NCBI GenBank assembly: GCA_905221605.1
Contig: CAJNDS010001757.1
Location: 536,001-600,000 of the forward strand
Direction of reading: 5' to 3'
From: Symbiodinium natans
Lineage: Eukaryota; Sar; Dinophyceae; Suessiales; Symbiodiniaceae
Length of the DNA: 64,000 nt
Below the pieces are notes generated by a model. That model worked only from the letters and a program-made list of their open reading frames with translations, had not been told where the DNA came from and searched no databases. This document shows, in pieces, positions 42,952-54,090 of this stretch. Every line of letters begins with the position of its first letter. The first letter of the stretch is position 1. Made by a program: the position numbers and the translations under genes.

Positions 42952-43750
42952 GAGCCCCTTTCAAGAGGCTCAGGGTAGCTTTGAAAGCGCTTTTTCATTG
43001 AAAAAAAGTGGACAGAGTACCTTCTGAAGAGGTCCTCAGCAGGCTTTCAAGAGGCTCAGGGTAGCTTTGAAAGCCCTTTTTCCTCCAAAAGTAGACAGAA
43101 TACCTTCTGAAGAGGTCCCCAAAGGCTTTCAAGAGGCTCAGGGTAGCTTTGAAAGCGCTTTTTCATTGAAAAAAAGTGGACAGAGTACCTTCTGAAGAGG
43201 TCCTCAGCAGGCTTTCAAGAGGCTCAGGGTAGCTTTGAAAGCCCTTTTTCCTCCAAAAGTAGACAGAATACCTTCTGAAGAGGTCCCCAAAGGCTTTCAA
43301 GAGGCTCAGGGTAGCTTTGAAAGCGCTTTTTCATTGAAAAAAAGTGGACAGAGTACCTTCTGAAGAGGTCCTCAGCAGGCTTTCAAGAGGCTCAGGGTAG
43401 CTTTGAAAGCCCTTTTTCCTCCAAAAGTAGACAGAATACCTTCTGAAGAGGTCCCCAAAGGCTTTCAAGAGGCTCAGGGTAGCTTTGAAAGCGCTTTTTC
43501 ATGCAAAAAAAAGGTGGACAGAGTACCTTCTGAAGAGGTCCTCAGCAGGCTTTCAAGAGGCTCAGGGTAGCTTTGAAAGCCTTTTTCCTTAAAAAAAGTA
43601 GACAGAATACCATCTGAAGAGGTCCCCAAAGGCTTTCAAGAGGCTCAGGGTAGCTTTGAAAGCCCCTTTTTCATGCAAGAGAAGTAGACAGAATACCTTC
43701 TGAAGAGGTCCCCAAGAGGCTTTCAAGAGGCTCAGAGAGCCCTTAAAACC
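42952..43750. repeat. 168-bp higher-order satellite (86 + 82 bp monomers)
   Basis: The landmark CTTTCAAGAGGCTCAGGG starts at 42958, 43044, 43126, 43212, 43294, 43380 and 43462, so 86- and 82-base monomers alternate. About ten monomers in all; the last three are more diverged. Each carries CTTTCAA ... TTGAAAG arms around GAGGCTCAGGGTAGCT. Confidence 0.93.
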
Positions 43751-43859
43751 CTCCCAACATGCAGGATTGAACACGAATTTTGAGACCGCGGGGGGGTTGG
43801 GGGTGGGGGGAGGGAGGTTGGAGTTGTGCTGATTCAAGAGGTGCTGTGCCTTTTGGCCC

Positions 43860-44630
43860 CATGCCTGAATCGCCTGATGGGCAGGGGTTTTGGGGTTTTA
43901 GGGTTTGGGGTTTAGGGTTAGGGGTTTAGGGTTAGGGGTTTAGGGTTTAGGGTTTTAGGGCTTGGGGTTTAGGGCTTAAGGTTTGGAGTTCCGGGTTTGG
44001 GGTTTTGAAGAGCATGTAGCTGAAACAAGAGCAGTCACTCACTCCGCGTCAACCCCTGCCGGCCAAACCCTGACCCCTAAACACCCTAAACCCCAAACCC
44101 TAAACCCGAAACAAAACCCTAAACCCTAAACCCTAACCCCAAACCCTGAAGCCCCTTAAGCCCACCCCGAACCCGCTACAACGACCCACCCCCAGCCTCA
44201 GGGTTTGGGGTTTGGGGGTTGAGGGGTTGAGGGGTTGAGGGGTTGAGGGGTTGAGGGGTTGAGGGGTTGAGGGGTTGAGGGGTTGAGGGGTTGAGGGGTT
44301 GAGGGGTTGAGGCGTTGAGGCGTTGAGGCGTTGAGGCGTTGAGGGGTTGAGAAGGGTTGAGGGGTTGAGGGGCTTAGTCCTTAGACTTCAAGAAACCTGG
44401 ATTCGCTAAAACTAAACCTCAAAAATCAAAGCTTCGCCCTTCAGATACCCGTTTTAAGAGTGCCCCTAAACCTAAACCCTAAGCCCTAGACCCAAGACCC
44501 TGCACGAGAACTCCACCTCCTGAACCCTCCAGCATTCATAAACCCTAAACCCTAAACCCAAACTCCTAAGCCCTAAAGCCTAAACCCTAAGCCCAAAGCC
44601 CTGAAATCTGGCGCGTTGACGCGAGAGACA
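43860..44630. repeat. Telomere-like variants including an 8-bp TTGAGGGG array
   Basis: TTTAGGG/TTAGGGG at 43890-43990. About 17 units of TTGAGGGG lie at 44215-44370, with GTTGAGGC variants in the middle. CCCTAAG/CCCTAAA motifs follow. Confidence 0.9.
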
Positions 44631-44637
44631 CCAGCAG

Positions 44638-44776
44638 AGGTGGCAAGGCCGCCAGGCCGCCGAAGACGAAGCTGAGATCTCCGCAGCCGTTGCCACTGCA
44701 TCCCACAAGCGTCCTTTCGAGGACACGGACGCTGCCGAGGAATTGGACGCTGACACGAGGATGCTGGCGGTGCACC
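44638..44776 (+). CDS. Exon-like island, acidic
   Basis: Preceded by ACCAGCAG. Reads QAAEDEAEISAAVATASHKR then PFEDTDAAEELDADTRMLAV. Acidic, Ala-rich, coding-like. It may form a gene with 44888-44946 and 45308-45412. No family was recognised. Confidence 0.38.
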
Positions 44777-44887
44777 CTAAGCCCTAAACCCTAAACCCCA
44801 AACCCGAAACCCTAAACCCGAAACCCTAAACCCCAAACCCGAAACCCTAAACCCTAAACCCTAAACCCCAAACCCACGCAGCCCCAG

Positions 44888-44946
44888 GTTCCACGAGCCC
44901 ACGCGCGCCGTGGCCCACGCCATCCTAGGGGCCTTCCCCTCACTGG
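44888..44946 (+). CDS. Exon-like island
   Basis: After CCCCAG, reads FHEPTRAVAHAILGAFPSLG, then a possible GATGTG donor and a TTTAGGG array. Placed between two arrays exactly as the ankyrin exons are. Confidence 0.38.
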
Positions 44947-45307
44947 GATGTGAGTTAGGGTTTAGGGTTTAGGGTTTAGGGTTTAGGGTTTAGGGTTTAG
45001 GGTTTAGGGTTTAGGGTTTAGGGTTTAGGGTTTAGGGTTCAGGGTTTGGGGTTTAGGGTCTAGGGTTTGGGGTTTAGAGTGGAGGGTTTTCGGGTTGAAA
45101 CATGTTTTTGAAAGGCGTCATGAGATGCAGCCAGGTGTCGCAGTCCAAAGCCCTAACAGGCTCCAGCTTGGGTAGGAAGGAATTCCAAGGTTCCCTGGAT
45201 TCCCTGAACCCTAAACCCTAAACCCTAACCCCTAACCCCTAAACCCTAAACCCTAAACCCTAAACCCTAAACCCTAAACCCCAAACCCTAAACCCTAAAC
45301 CCTAAAG

Positions 45308-45412
45308 TCGATTTGTGTGCCGCGCATGCCCTTTATGGAGGCTCTGCTGATGATCCGCGCCAATCCCGACTTCGAGACGGCCCAGCGCCACTTGCGAGAG
45401 GCGGGCGTATGT
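45308..45412 (+). CDS. Exon-like island
   Basis: After CTAAAG, reads MPFMEALLMIRANPDFETAQ then RHLREAG. Helical and coding-like. No family was recognised. Confidence 0.38.
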
Positions 45413-47253
45413 TAACTTTCACCCTAAGCCCTCATCCATATTACCCTAAACCCTAATCCCTAATCCCTAAACCTGTACCCAGACCTGAGGGTCTTGTGCA
45501 GAGTCTGTAGTTCGAGGTTCGATGACCGAACGATGTGGTTCTGGTAGTGACCCGAACTTGTTTGCCTCAAACCTTTACACCCACAACACCCCCCCCCCCC
45601 TCCCCCTAATTAGGGGTTTTTGGCTTCAGGGTTTAAGGGTTCAGGGCCTAGGGGTCTCTATTGCAATCTGTTCCTCATAGTTTAGGGTTTAGGGTTTAGG
45701 GGTTTAGAGTTTACGGTTTAGGGTTTAGGGTTGAGGGCTACCACAAAGGGACCTAAGCTCGAGAAGGTCTCGAAGACGTTATGCAAAAGGCCCCACATCC
45801 CAGGCATCTCCACACTTGAGCAGGCCAAAGGTATTGGGCACCTGACTCCCTCGAAACGTTTTGAACAAGCCGTTTTGAACGGAGCGTTTTGCAGGAACGT
45901 CCTTTCATTTGTCTCATGTCTTTTTTTTTTTTGACCGGGAAAGTGTAGAGGCACTTCTTTTGCTTTCATGGTTCTTGGGCCGGGAGATTTTGTCCTGGAA
46001 AGTCTTGAGGGATTTGGGGTCTCCCAGGATGTGTTTCGGAGTTTCGGGGCTTCCTGGTGCGTTTTTGGGGCCTCCCCAAGGAGTTTGTGGGCCTTTTGTG
46101 GCCTCCAATGGCGCTTGGGGTTATTCTACATAAACTCTTGCGTGTCAGGTGTTTAGACAAACAACTTGGGAAATTCACAATTGAGGTCACATACAATTTC
46201 AATTTATTTTGTCTTAAGGGTTTAGGGTTAGGGTTTAGGGTTTAGGGTTTAGGGTTTAGGGTGTAGGGTGTAGGGTTTAGGGTTTAGGGTTTAGGGTGCA
46301 GGGTTTAGGGTTTAGGGTTTAGGGTTTAGTAAGCCCTGAGCAAAGGCGGTGCACCTTGCGCCCTCCTCGCAGGCAGCGAGGCTAACCTTGCGCCGGCCTC
46401 TGCAGGCTTAGGGTTTAGGGCCCTACCCCCCCCAATCTCCCAGAAACCCTAAACCCTAAACCCTAAGCCCTAAACCCTAAACCCCAAACCCTAAACCCTA
46501 AAGCTCCCTCAAACCCTGAAGCCCGACCCCGACCTGCCCCCACCACCCCCACCGGCAAGAGTGAATGTTTCCCTGCGGGTGAATATCAACTTAGTAGCTG
46601 AGTGAGTACACTTTACACTTTTTGGGATACTTTAATCCCCTATAGAACTGAAAGCGTACACTTTCTGGGGGCGTATGAACTCAGCAACTAAGTCCATGGC
46701 TTCTGCTGGTGGTTTTGGGGTTGTGGGAGGTGAACATTACTGTAATGGATTAAATGTTCATCTGCGTTCCGTCCTACTTGAAGGCTCATGGGTAGTTGTA
46801 AGTACAGGGTTCAAGGTAACCTGTATCAGAACCTTAATTCAGGTACCCTCTAACCCTACTTCTGACTACCCATGAACCTTCAAGTACATTGAGCCACCTT
46901 CGCGACTTTGGCTGCTGCAGTGCTCGAATTGGGAGTTTGTCCAAATAGCCCTGCGTAAACCCCTCAACCCTGAACCCCCAAATACCTTCATTATCCGTAA
47001 AGCGACTCGGAGAACCTCCGCCCTATACATTACACTCCCGGGCCCCTGAAATACCCCGGTTTGAGGCACTCACAGTTGCACAGACGGCCATGGCGTATTC
47101 TGGACCTTCCGCTGAGGGTGAAGTGCTGAACGTGGCATTGCTTAGTGGCCAGGCGACCCAGCTTCCGGTGACGCCTCAGACGACATGAAGGGAGGTGAAG
47201 GAAGCGGCGGAGCTCGATCTTGATGTTGGCATCAGGCACTTTTTTCCACGAGA
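45413..47253. repeat. Arrays and palindromes upstream of the MIF4G ORF
   Basis: TTTAGGG arrays at about 45680-45735 and 46217-46330. A family-1 palindrome is at 46775-46886. 45740-46200 and 46890-47250 are unique without a supported gene. Confidence 0.55.
46775..46886. mobile_element. MITE-like palindrome, family 1 (complete)
   Basis: 112 bases. TACTTGAAGGCTCATGGGTA at the left is the near-exact inverse of TACCCATGAACCTTCAAGTA at the right. The second arm AGGTAACCTG is internal. No ORF. Confidence 0.85.
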
Positions 47254-48054
47254 ATGGCAGAGTCCTCGGTCGAGGCAGAGATGTGGCGCACAGTTGCAAT
47301 GCTAGAGCTGCGCCGGGGGCCGACGCTGCAAGCACTGGCTGGGTACCGCATGCAGGTCAGACGACAGGTGCAAGCCTCTATGTGCAAGGTAAGTGCAGTC
47401 AAGCGCAGAGGCTTGAGAGGCATCGAGGAGGAGATGGCAAACATTGAGTTGCAGAATGGTGAGGAGCTGAAGTGTGCCGTGCACGCCGTCTTCAGGAAGG
47501 CTGTTGCGGAGCCTGCCCACGGTGAGACCTGTGCAAAGATAGCCCTTGCTTTGAGGCATCGCTACCCGCAGTTTCCACCGGAGCCCGAAAGTGAGAAGCC
47601 CTTGTCTTTCACTCGGGTTCTGCTCACAGTCACCCAGGCCGAGTTCGAAAGCTTGCCATGCACTCTTGAGGCATCGGCCGATGACGTAGCAAAGTTCCCT
47701 GATTCCGAGGCCTTGCAAGCGGAGGTGGAGAGGCGGAGGCACGTGATGCTGTCCTGTGTGAGTTTTATTGGCCACCTGTTCTTGGAGCATCTGTTGCCCC
47801 TGAAGGTGCTTAAGCAGGTCGTGCAAGACCTAGTAGGCCTGACACAAGGCCGGCCATCACCACCCGAAGGGCACAGGATCGACTGTGTTGTAGAGCTGCT
47901 GATGTTGGTCGGCCCGTCTTTGGAGAGGAGACCAAGTAGCGGGGCGTTGCTGATAGAGATCGAATCACGACTGAGGGATCTTACTTTCCTTGGCCTTTGC
48001 TCGGGCGAATTGTGCTTTGCCATCCGCAACCTGGCGTGGCACCATTTCGGATGA
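47254..48054 (+). CDS. MIF4G-domain (eIF4G-like) protein
   Basis: 266-residue single-exon ORF. From about residue 55 it follows the HEAT-type MIF4G fold of translation factor eIF4G: CAVHAVFRKAVAEPAHGETC, ALRHRYPQFPPEPE, SFTRVLLTVTQAEFESLP, SFIGHLFLEHLLPLKVLKQV and VVELLMLVGPSLE. That module normally binds eIF4A/RNA during initiation. The N-terminal eIF4E-binding motif of full eIF4G is not evident, and the C-terminus is short (FAIRNLAWHHFG). So this is either a stand-alone domain protein, a partial gene with unseen exons, or an intronless retrocopy. A GTAAGTGCAG at about 47388 lies within the frame. It is the longest uninterrupted ORF outside the YR element. Confidence 0.65.
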   Translation: MAESSVEAEMWRTVAMLELRRGPTLQALAGYRMQVRRQVQASMCKVSAVKRRGLRGIEEEMANIELQNGEELKCAVHAVFRKAVAEPAHGETCAKIALALRHRYPQFPPEPESEKPLSFTRVLLTVTQAEFESLPCTLEASADDVAKFPDSEALQAEVERRRHVMLSCVSFIGHLFLEHLLPLKVLKQVVQDLVGLTQGRPSPPEGHRIDCVVELLMLVGPSLERRPSSGALLIEIESRLRDLTFLGLCSGELCFAIRNLAWHHFG

Positions 48055-48364
48055 GATCAAGGTGGGCTCCGCTACCGGAGACGTGCAGTAGTCGCCGAAA
48101 ATCGATCACCTTTTATTATTTCCGTAGGTGCTTCTTTCCACTGAGCCCCCAAAGCCCAAACCTCAACCCTCTATCCTTCAAGCCCGAAATCCCTAAACCT
48201 TAAATCCCTAAGCCCGAAACCCGAATCCATGAAATCCTAAACCCGAAGCCCTAACTCCAGGCCCGAAGGGGTTGATGCTTGTAGGGATTTGGGATTTAGG
48301 GTTTAGGGATTTAGGTTTTAGGGGTTCAGGTATTTAGGGTGTAGGTTTTAGGGCGTAGGGGGAA

Positions 48365-48483
48365 CCTGGAGGCTCATGGGTAGTTGCAGGTAGGGTTATA
48401 AATACGTAACCTTTAAGTTATAAGGTTAGTTAGGGGGGCTGTACTTTCGCCCCTGCCTACAACTACCCATGAACCTTCAAGTA
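48365..48483. mobile_element. MITE-like palindrome, family 1
   Basis: Left arm CTGGAGGCTCATGGGTAGTT, right arm AACTACCCATGAACCTTCAA. About 119 bases, no ORF. Confidence 0.75.
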
Positions 48484-48997
48484 GGCCCTTGGGATGTGTC
48501 TTGTTTTCCCGTACTGTATGTCAGAGGAATTCATTGACGAATCTTTGTCAGAGGTAAGTGGAGCCTTGCGTAACCTCGGACCCAGTGTAGGCCCTTATTC
48601 CCTTTTGTAGGGGCTAGGTTCCCTTATAATACCATGTAAGCCAAAGGGCACCCTTTTTATTCCTAGGTTACTCTTCCCTGAACCCTCAACCCCAAACCCC
48701 ACATTCGCCCCAAACCCTAAATTAGCCCTAAACCCCGAACCCTAAACCCCAAACCCCAAACTCTAAACCCGCCTGAACCCCAAGCCCGAAGCCCTAAACC
48801 CTAAGTCCTACTTGAAGCTGCCCACCCTAAACCCGAAACCCTAAACCCTAAACCCTAAACCCTAAACCCTAAACCCGAAACCCTCAACCCTAAACCCTAA
48901 ACCCTAAACCCTAAACCCTAAACCCTAAACCCTAAACCCTAAACCCTAAACCCTAAACCCTAAACCCTAAACCCTAAACCCTAAGCCCTAAACGTCA

Positions 48998-49084
48998 GCT
49001 GAGGTGGATTTGCTCAGCCGCCGCGGCACTGACAGGGAAACCGCGGGATCCGACAAAAGCCCTCAGCGGCGGCCACAGCTGGGC
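48998..49084 (+). CDS. Exon-like island
   Basis: After ACGTCAG, reads AEVDLLSRRGTDRETAGSDK then SPQRRPQLG, bounded by arrays on both sides. No family was recognised. Confidence 0.33.
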
Positions 49085-50544
49085 TTAGGTTTGGGGTTTA
49101 GGGTTTAGGGTTTGGGGTTTGGGGTTTAGGGTTTAAGATTTAGGGTTCAGGGTTTGCGGTTAGGGTTTAAGGTTTAGGGTTTAGGGCTTAGGGCTTAGGG
49201 TTTAGGGTTTTGCAGGTTCATGGGCTTAGGGTTTAGGGTTTTGCAGGTTCATGGCCTTGGGGCTTAGGGTTTGGGGTTAACGGGGTTTTGGGTTTAGAGT
49301 TTTAGGGTTTAGAGTCTAGGGTGGGTATATGTAGTGGTTACAGGTAAGGTAACCTGCCATATCCTTGAAGGTACTTCTAACCCTACTTACAGCTACCCAT
49401 GAGCCTTCAGGTACAGGCTTTACCCGCTTCAAAGGCTTCATGATTTTTGCACGCCAAAGTGGCTGTTCGGTTTTTGGTGTTTTGAAAGTTTGTTTTTTCT
49501 TTTTTTAAAAAATATTTTGCTTTTGCTTCTTTCGGGTTCAGGGTTTTCGGCCTTCAGGTGTTCAACGGCCTTCCTGACACGACTGTCTCCTTGAGCTGAC
49601 ACAAGCGCTTTAGTTGATGATGCTCGGGAAGACACTAACGCCTGCAAGCTTCGTGGGAATGGATGTTCATCCTTAATCCCCTAAGACCCATTTGTTCTAG
49701 TAGCCCTAAACCCTAAAGCTTGGCATGTTCCCATTATACTAGCAGTCCTGAATTGGGATTGGTACTATAATCCCAACCCCAAACCCCAAACCCAAACCCC
49801 AAACCCCAAGCCCCAAGCCCCAAGCAGCCCCAAGCAGCCCCAAGCGGCCCCAAGCCCTGAACCCTGAACCCTGAACCCTGAACCCTAAACCTTAAACCCC
49901 TAAACCCTGAACCATGAACCCTAAACCCCTAAACCCTAAACCCCTGAACCCCTGAACCCCTAAACCCCTAAACCCCTAAACCCCAAACCCCTAAACCCCC
50001 AAACCCCAAACCCTAAACCCTAAACCCTAAACCCTAAACCCTAAACCCTAAACCCTACGAAGCCCAAGCTCCAACAGCCCTGAGGCCTGCTTGACCGCAC
50101 GCTGGCGTCGCTGGAGGCGACGTGCAGAGAGGGGCCTTAGGGTTTAGGGTTTAGGGTTTAGGGTTTAGGGGTAAAGGGGTAAAGGGGTAAAGGGGTAAAG
50201 GGGTATAGGGTTAGGGGTTCCGGGGTTAATAGAACTACAGGGTTTCGGGTTGGGGGTTTGGGGCTTAGGGTTTAGGGTTAATAGAACTACAGGGTTTAGG
50301 GTTTAGGGTTTGAAGTTTGGGGTTTGGGGCTTAGGGTTTAGGGGTCATAGATTTTCAGGGTTAGGGTTTGAGGTTTGGGGTTTAGGGTTTTGGGTTAATG
50401 GAACTACAGGGTTTAGGGCTTAGGGTTAATAGAACTACAGTGTTTAGGGTTTAGAGTTTAGGGTTTAGGGTTAATAGAACTATAGGGCCGAGGGGTATTG
50501 AGTTCGGGGCTCAGGGTTACCTGAACTGTCGGGGTTCAGGGTTG

Positions 50545-51031
50545 CCCCAATACCCCTTCGTCAAGGAATATACCTTAACCAGGCTCTTGCTCCTTGCATT
50601 GTCTGAGGGACGAGCTGGTTTTGACCCGAACAGGAACTTTGTGCGAGAACTGAAGAGTGATGCTGAAGGATCAAATCGAAAGGGAAATTTCGGAACTGGT
50701 ATGGCCTTATATGGACCATAGAGCCTTTCAGGGCCATGCGTTGTCTTTCCACACGCCGCCATTCGATGTGCTCTGGGACCCGAACGACGTCGTGGCTCTC
50801 CGGCTTAACGAGAACGGAATTCCCCATGAACTGCCTTTTCTAGGACTCGCAGGTAATGGCGGCCGCATGTCAGTACCGCTGTTTGACGCGAGGTTGGAAG
50901 AGCTAGCAGTGCCCCTAAAAACCCAGAGACTCCAATATCCCTTAATGAAGGAATATACCTTAAATCATATTAGGGATCCCTAATATGATTTAAGGAATAC
51001 TCCTTAATTAAGGGATATTGGAGTCTCTGGG
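50545..51031. mobile_element. Palindromic element, half copy plus full palindrome around an ORF
   Basis: The full near-perfect palindrome (50932-51031) is centred on AGGGATCCCT, with arms CCAGAGACTCCAATATCCC and GGGATATTGGAGTCTCTGG. A left half copy (CCAATACCCC ... GGAATATACCTTAA) lies at 50545-50577. Between them a 108-residue frame (50657-50983) has protein-like composition (EREISELVWPYMDHRAFQGH) but no recognised domain. Confidence 0.6.
50657..50931 (+). CDS. Coding-like ORF inside the palindromic element
   Basis: The frame opens with ATG (Met2 is at 50660) and reads a mixed soluble-protein sequence (contains VLWDPNDVVALRLNENGI and VPLFDARLEELAVPL). It then runs through the palindrome to a stop at 50983, so the true end is unknown. 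Could be a captured exon or an element-encoded peptide. Confidence 0.3.
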
Positions 51032-52227
51032 AGGTTAAAGGCATGTAGGGGTATTTTGGGGGAGTAGAACTACACAGTGCGGGATTTAAGGGTTGGGCCT
51101 TCGGGTTGATTCGCCTGGGGAGGAATGGTAGGGTTTAGGGTTTAGGGTTTAGGGTTTAGGGTTTAGGGTTTAGGGTTTAGGGTTTAGGGTTTAGGGTTTA
51201 GGGTTTAGGGTTTAGGGTTTAGGGTTTAGGGTTTAGGGTTTAGGGTTTAGGGTTTAGGGTTTAGGGTTTAGGGCTGCTCAAGGCCTTTTAGGGGCATGTA
51301 GGGCTTAGTCCCGCAGACGTGGGTCTCGGGTATACGGCTCGGGTGAGGGGACCCGAAGGCCGAAACCCTAAACCCTCGGAGTGCCCCCCAACTCCTGAAT
51401 CCTTGAACCCTGCATTCCCTTCAAGACCTAAATCCTAAACCTAAACCCTTAACCCTTAGCCCTGAACCCTAAACCCTAAACCCTAAGCCCTAAACCCTAA
51501 ACCCTAAACCCTGACAGGCCCTGAATGGAGGCCCTTTGAAGGCGCTAAAGAGCCCCAAAAGCCATCAAAGCCCCGAGCTGCCCTGAGAAGCCCTGAGTTG
51601 AAGGACCTTCCGGGCTTCATGCCTTTGGGTTTAGGGTTTAGGGTTTAGGGTTTAGGGTTTAGGGCTTAGGGTTTAGGGTTTAGGGCTTAGGGTTTAGGGT
51701 TTAGGGTTTAGGGTTTAGAAGTTTAGGGTTTAGAAGTTTAGAAGTTTAGGAACCCTGAACCCCGTGTTCCCCAAAGCTGCAAACCTGTCCCAAAACCCCT
51801 GCTTGGGTAGTTAGAAGTACCTGTAGTATGACCTTAGTTAAGGTACTGAACCATACTTATAAGCACTCAAAACCTTCAAGTTAAACCCTGAGCCCCAACC
51901 TAACTGGGTTTCTGTTGAGGAACTTCACGCAAGTAACAATGAGAAGGATACAATTTGCTATACTGCCGATCTAAACGGAAACCTGCTGCAACTTGCTTGA
52001 AGTAGCCCGTTCTGGTTGGTTCTTGGTAGGGAATGAGGCCCTATATCATTCCTTCAAGGGTATATATAGGGCCCTCATTCCCTCATTCCCTACTACGAAC
52101 CAGGGGGCTTTGCAAGTGTAGGGTTTAGGGTTTAGGGTTCAGGGTTTAGGGTTTAGGGTTTAGGGTTTAGGGTTTTGGGGTTTCGGGTTTAGGGTTTAGG
52201 GTTAGTAACCCTTTTCCATCCTTGCAG
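51032..52227. repeat. Telomere-like arrays and a small palindrome
   Basis: About 20 TTTAGGG units at 51129-51272, further arrays at 51425-51515, 51627-51745 and 52118-52205. A palindrome at about 52022-52102 has ends GTTCTTGGTAGGGAATGAGG and CCTCATTCCCTACTACGAAC. Confidence 0.8.
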
Positions 52228-52309
52228 TCGGACAAGCGCGGCGACGAGAGCTTCACGAGCATCGCCCCGAGTGACCAGCGCAGGGATGTGACCCCTCAGA
52301 AGCCAGCCC
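52228..52309 (+). CDS. Exon-like island
   Basis: After CATCCTTGCAG, a good acceptor, it reads SDKRGDESFTSIAPSDQRRD then VTPQKPA. Polar and coding-like. No family was recognised. Confidence 0.38.
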
Positions 52310-53300
52310 TAACCAAAAACCCCAAACCCTAAGCCCTAAACCCCAAACCCCAAACCCTATTCCCTAAACCCTAAACCCTAAACCCTAAACTCTAAACCCT
52401 AAACCCTCAACCCTAAACCCTAAGCCCTAAGCGCCAAACCCTAAACCCTAACCCCTAAACCCCTAAACCCCTAAACCCTAAACCATAAACCCTAAACCCT
52501 AAACCCCAGACCCTAAACCCTAAACCCTAAACCTTCACCCCTAAACCCTAAACCCTATACCCCAAACCCTAAAACCTAAACCCTAAAACCTTCAAGTAAA
52601 ACATGCGTAAGCTTCCAGCCCAGGCTGCCAAAGCGCACGTACCGTCGGGCACGTGGCCGGTGGCCCCGGGGTCCAGACGGTTCTTTTCTCTTGGACTTCG
52701 CGTGTCTCAAGGCCCTGACCTTCTGTAAAGGGTTCTGAAGTATGGGCCCCCCTTTTAGGGGCCCATTTTAAAGGACCATGCAAACTACCCCAGGATGAAC
52801 CCTCAAAACTTAAGCCGGTTCATGGGCTTGCAGCCTTGATGATGGTACTTGTAACCGCATTTTTGCAACCCATGAACCTTCAAGTACCCTGAATCCGAAA
52901 CCCTAAACCCCTAAATCCTAACCCCAAGTCCTAAACCCCAAGCCCTAAGCCCTATACCCTAAACCCTAACTCCCGAACCCCAAACCCCAAACCCCAAACC
53001 CCAAACCCCAAACCCCAAACCCCAAACCCCAAACCCCAAACCCCAAACCCCAAACCCCAAACCCCAAACCCCAAACCCAAACCCCAAACCCCAAACCCCA
53101 CCCCAAACCCCAAACCCCAAACCCCAAAACCCCAAACCCCAAACCCTAAACCCTAAACCCTAAACCCTAAACCCTAAACCCTAAACCCTAAACCCTAAAC
53201 CTAAACCCTAAAACCCTAAAACCCTAAACCCTAAGCCCTAGCCCTAGACCCTAAACCTAAACCCTTTGGGGGGAGACAGGGGAAAAGTAAAGGAGGAGAA
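52310..53300. repeat. CCCTAAA and CCCCAAA arrays
   Basis: CCCTAAA variants at 52315-52590. About 20 CCCCAAA units at 52978-53145, changing to CCCTAAA to 53265. Between them, about 52690-52800 is a family-3 element fragment and 52815-52886 a family-1 palindrome. Confidence 0.88.
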
Positions 53301-53308
53301 GGGGGAAG

Positions 53309-53374
53309 ATGGCTGGCTACAATGACTCCACCGACGAGCTGGCCTTCACTTCCTTCACTTCCGCCAAGAAGCTA
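53309..53374 (+). CDS. Exon-like island with start codon
   Basis: ATG at 53309 followed by MAGYNDSTDELAFTSFTSAK, then a TTTTAGGG array. Could be a first exon. Coding-like sequence with many Trp resumes at about 53487-53560 (KLAFFVSYTWCYWWWCEWW). No family was recognised. Confidence 0.35.
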
Positions 53375-53582
53375 GGGTTTTAGGGTTTTAGGGTTTCAGG
53401 GTTTCAGGGTTTTAGGGTTTTAGGGTTTTAGGGTTTCCGGGTTTCAGGGTTTCAGGGTTTTAGGGGTTTAGGGTTTTAGGGTACAAGCTGGCCTTCTTTG
53501 TCTCCTACACCTGGTGCTACTGGTGGTGGTGTGAGTGGTGGGAGGATGTTTCACTCTGGAGGTGTTCTCACCCGCCTTGGCG

Positions 53583-54090
53583 ACCCTAAACCCTAAACCC
53601 TAAACCCTAAACCCTAAACCCTAAACCCTAAACCCTAAACCCTAAACCCTAAACCCTAAACCCTAAACCCTAAACCCTAAACCCTAAACCCTAAACCCTA
53701 AACCTAAACCATAAACCCTAAACCCTAAACCCTAAACCCTAAACCCTAAACCCTAAACCCTAAACCCTAAACCCTAAACCCTAAACCCTAAACCCTAAAC
53801 CCTGAACCCTAAACCCTAAACCCTAACCCCTAAACTCGTTGCAAGCCTTCGAAGCCCCAAGCCCACAATTCGAGGCCGGAAGCGGGGGTGCCGCCGCCGT
53901 CGCCCTCTCCGCCCGCAGCCGGAGCGCTGAGGAGGCAGGGGTGGGGTTCAGGGTTCGGGGTTCAGGGTTCAGGGTTCAGGGTTTAGGGTTTAGGGTTTAG
54001 GGTTTAGGGTTTAGGGTTTAGGGTTTAGGGTTTAGGGTTTAGGGTTTAGGGTTTAGGGTCTAATGTTTAGGGTTTATTGGGGGGTCTTAG
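53583..54090. repeat. Long CCCTAAA array followed by a TTTAGGG array
   Basis: About 34 CCCTAAA units at 53585-53828. A 100-base GC-rich spacer with a coding-like frame (FEAGSGGAAAVALSARSRSA) follows, then opposite-polarity TTTAGGG to 54060. Confidence 0.92.

Larger units (their letters stand above)
48055..50540. repeat. Arrays, palindromes and exon-like islands
   Basis: Family-1 palindromes at 48365-48483 and about 49330-49412. A possible introner-family relative lies at about 48588-48672. CCCTAAA arrays at 48835-48995 and 49995-50057, TTTAGGG at 49085-49320 and 50140-50470, CCCCAAA/CCCCAAG at 49770-49860. A half family-2 palindrome is at about 49718-49772. Coding-like stretches are at 48998-49084 (AEVDLLSRRGTDRETAGSDK) and 50088-50135 (LLDRTLASLEATCREG). 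Confidence 0.6.
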
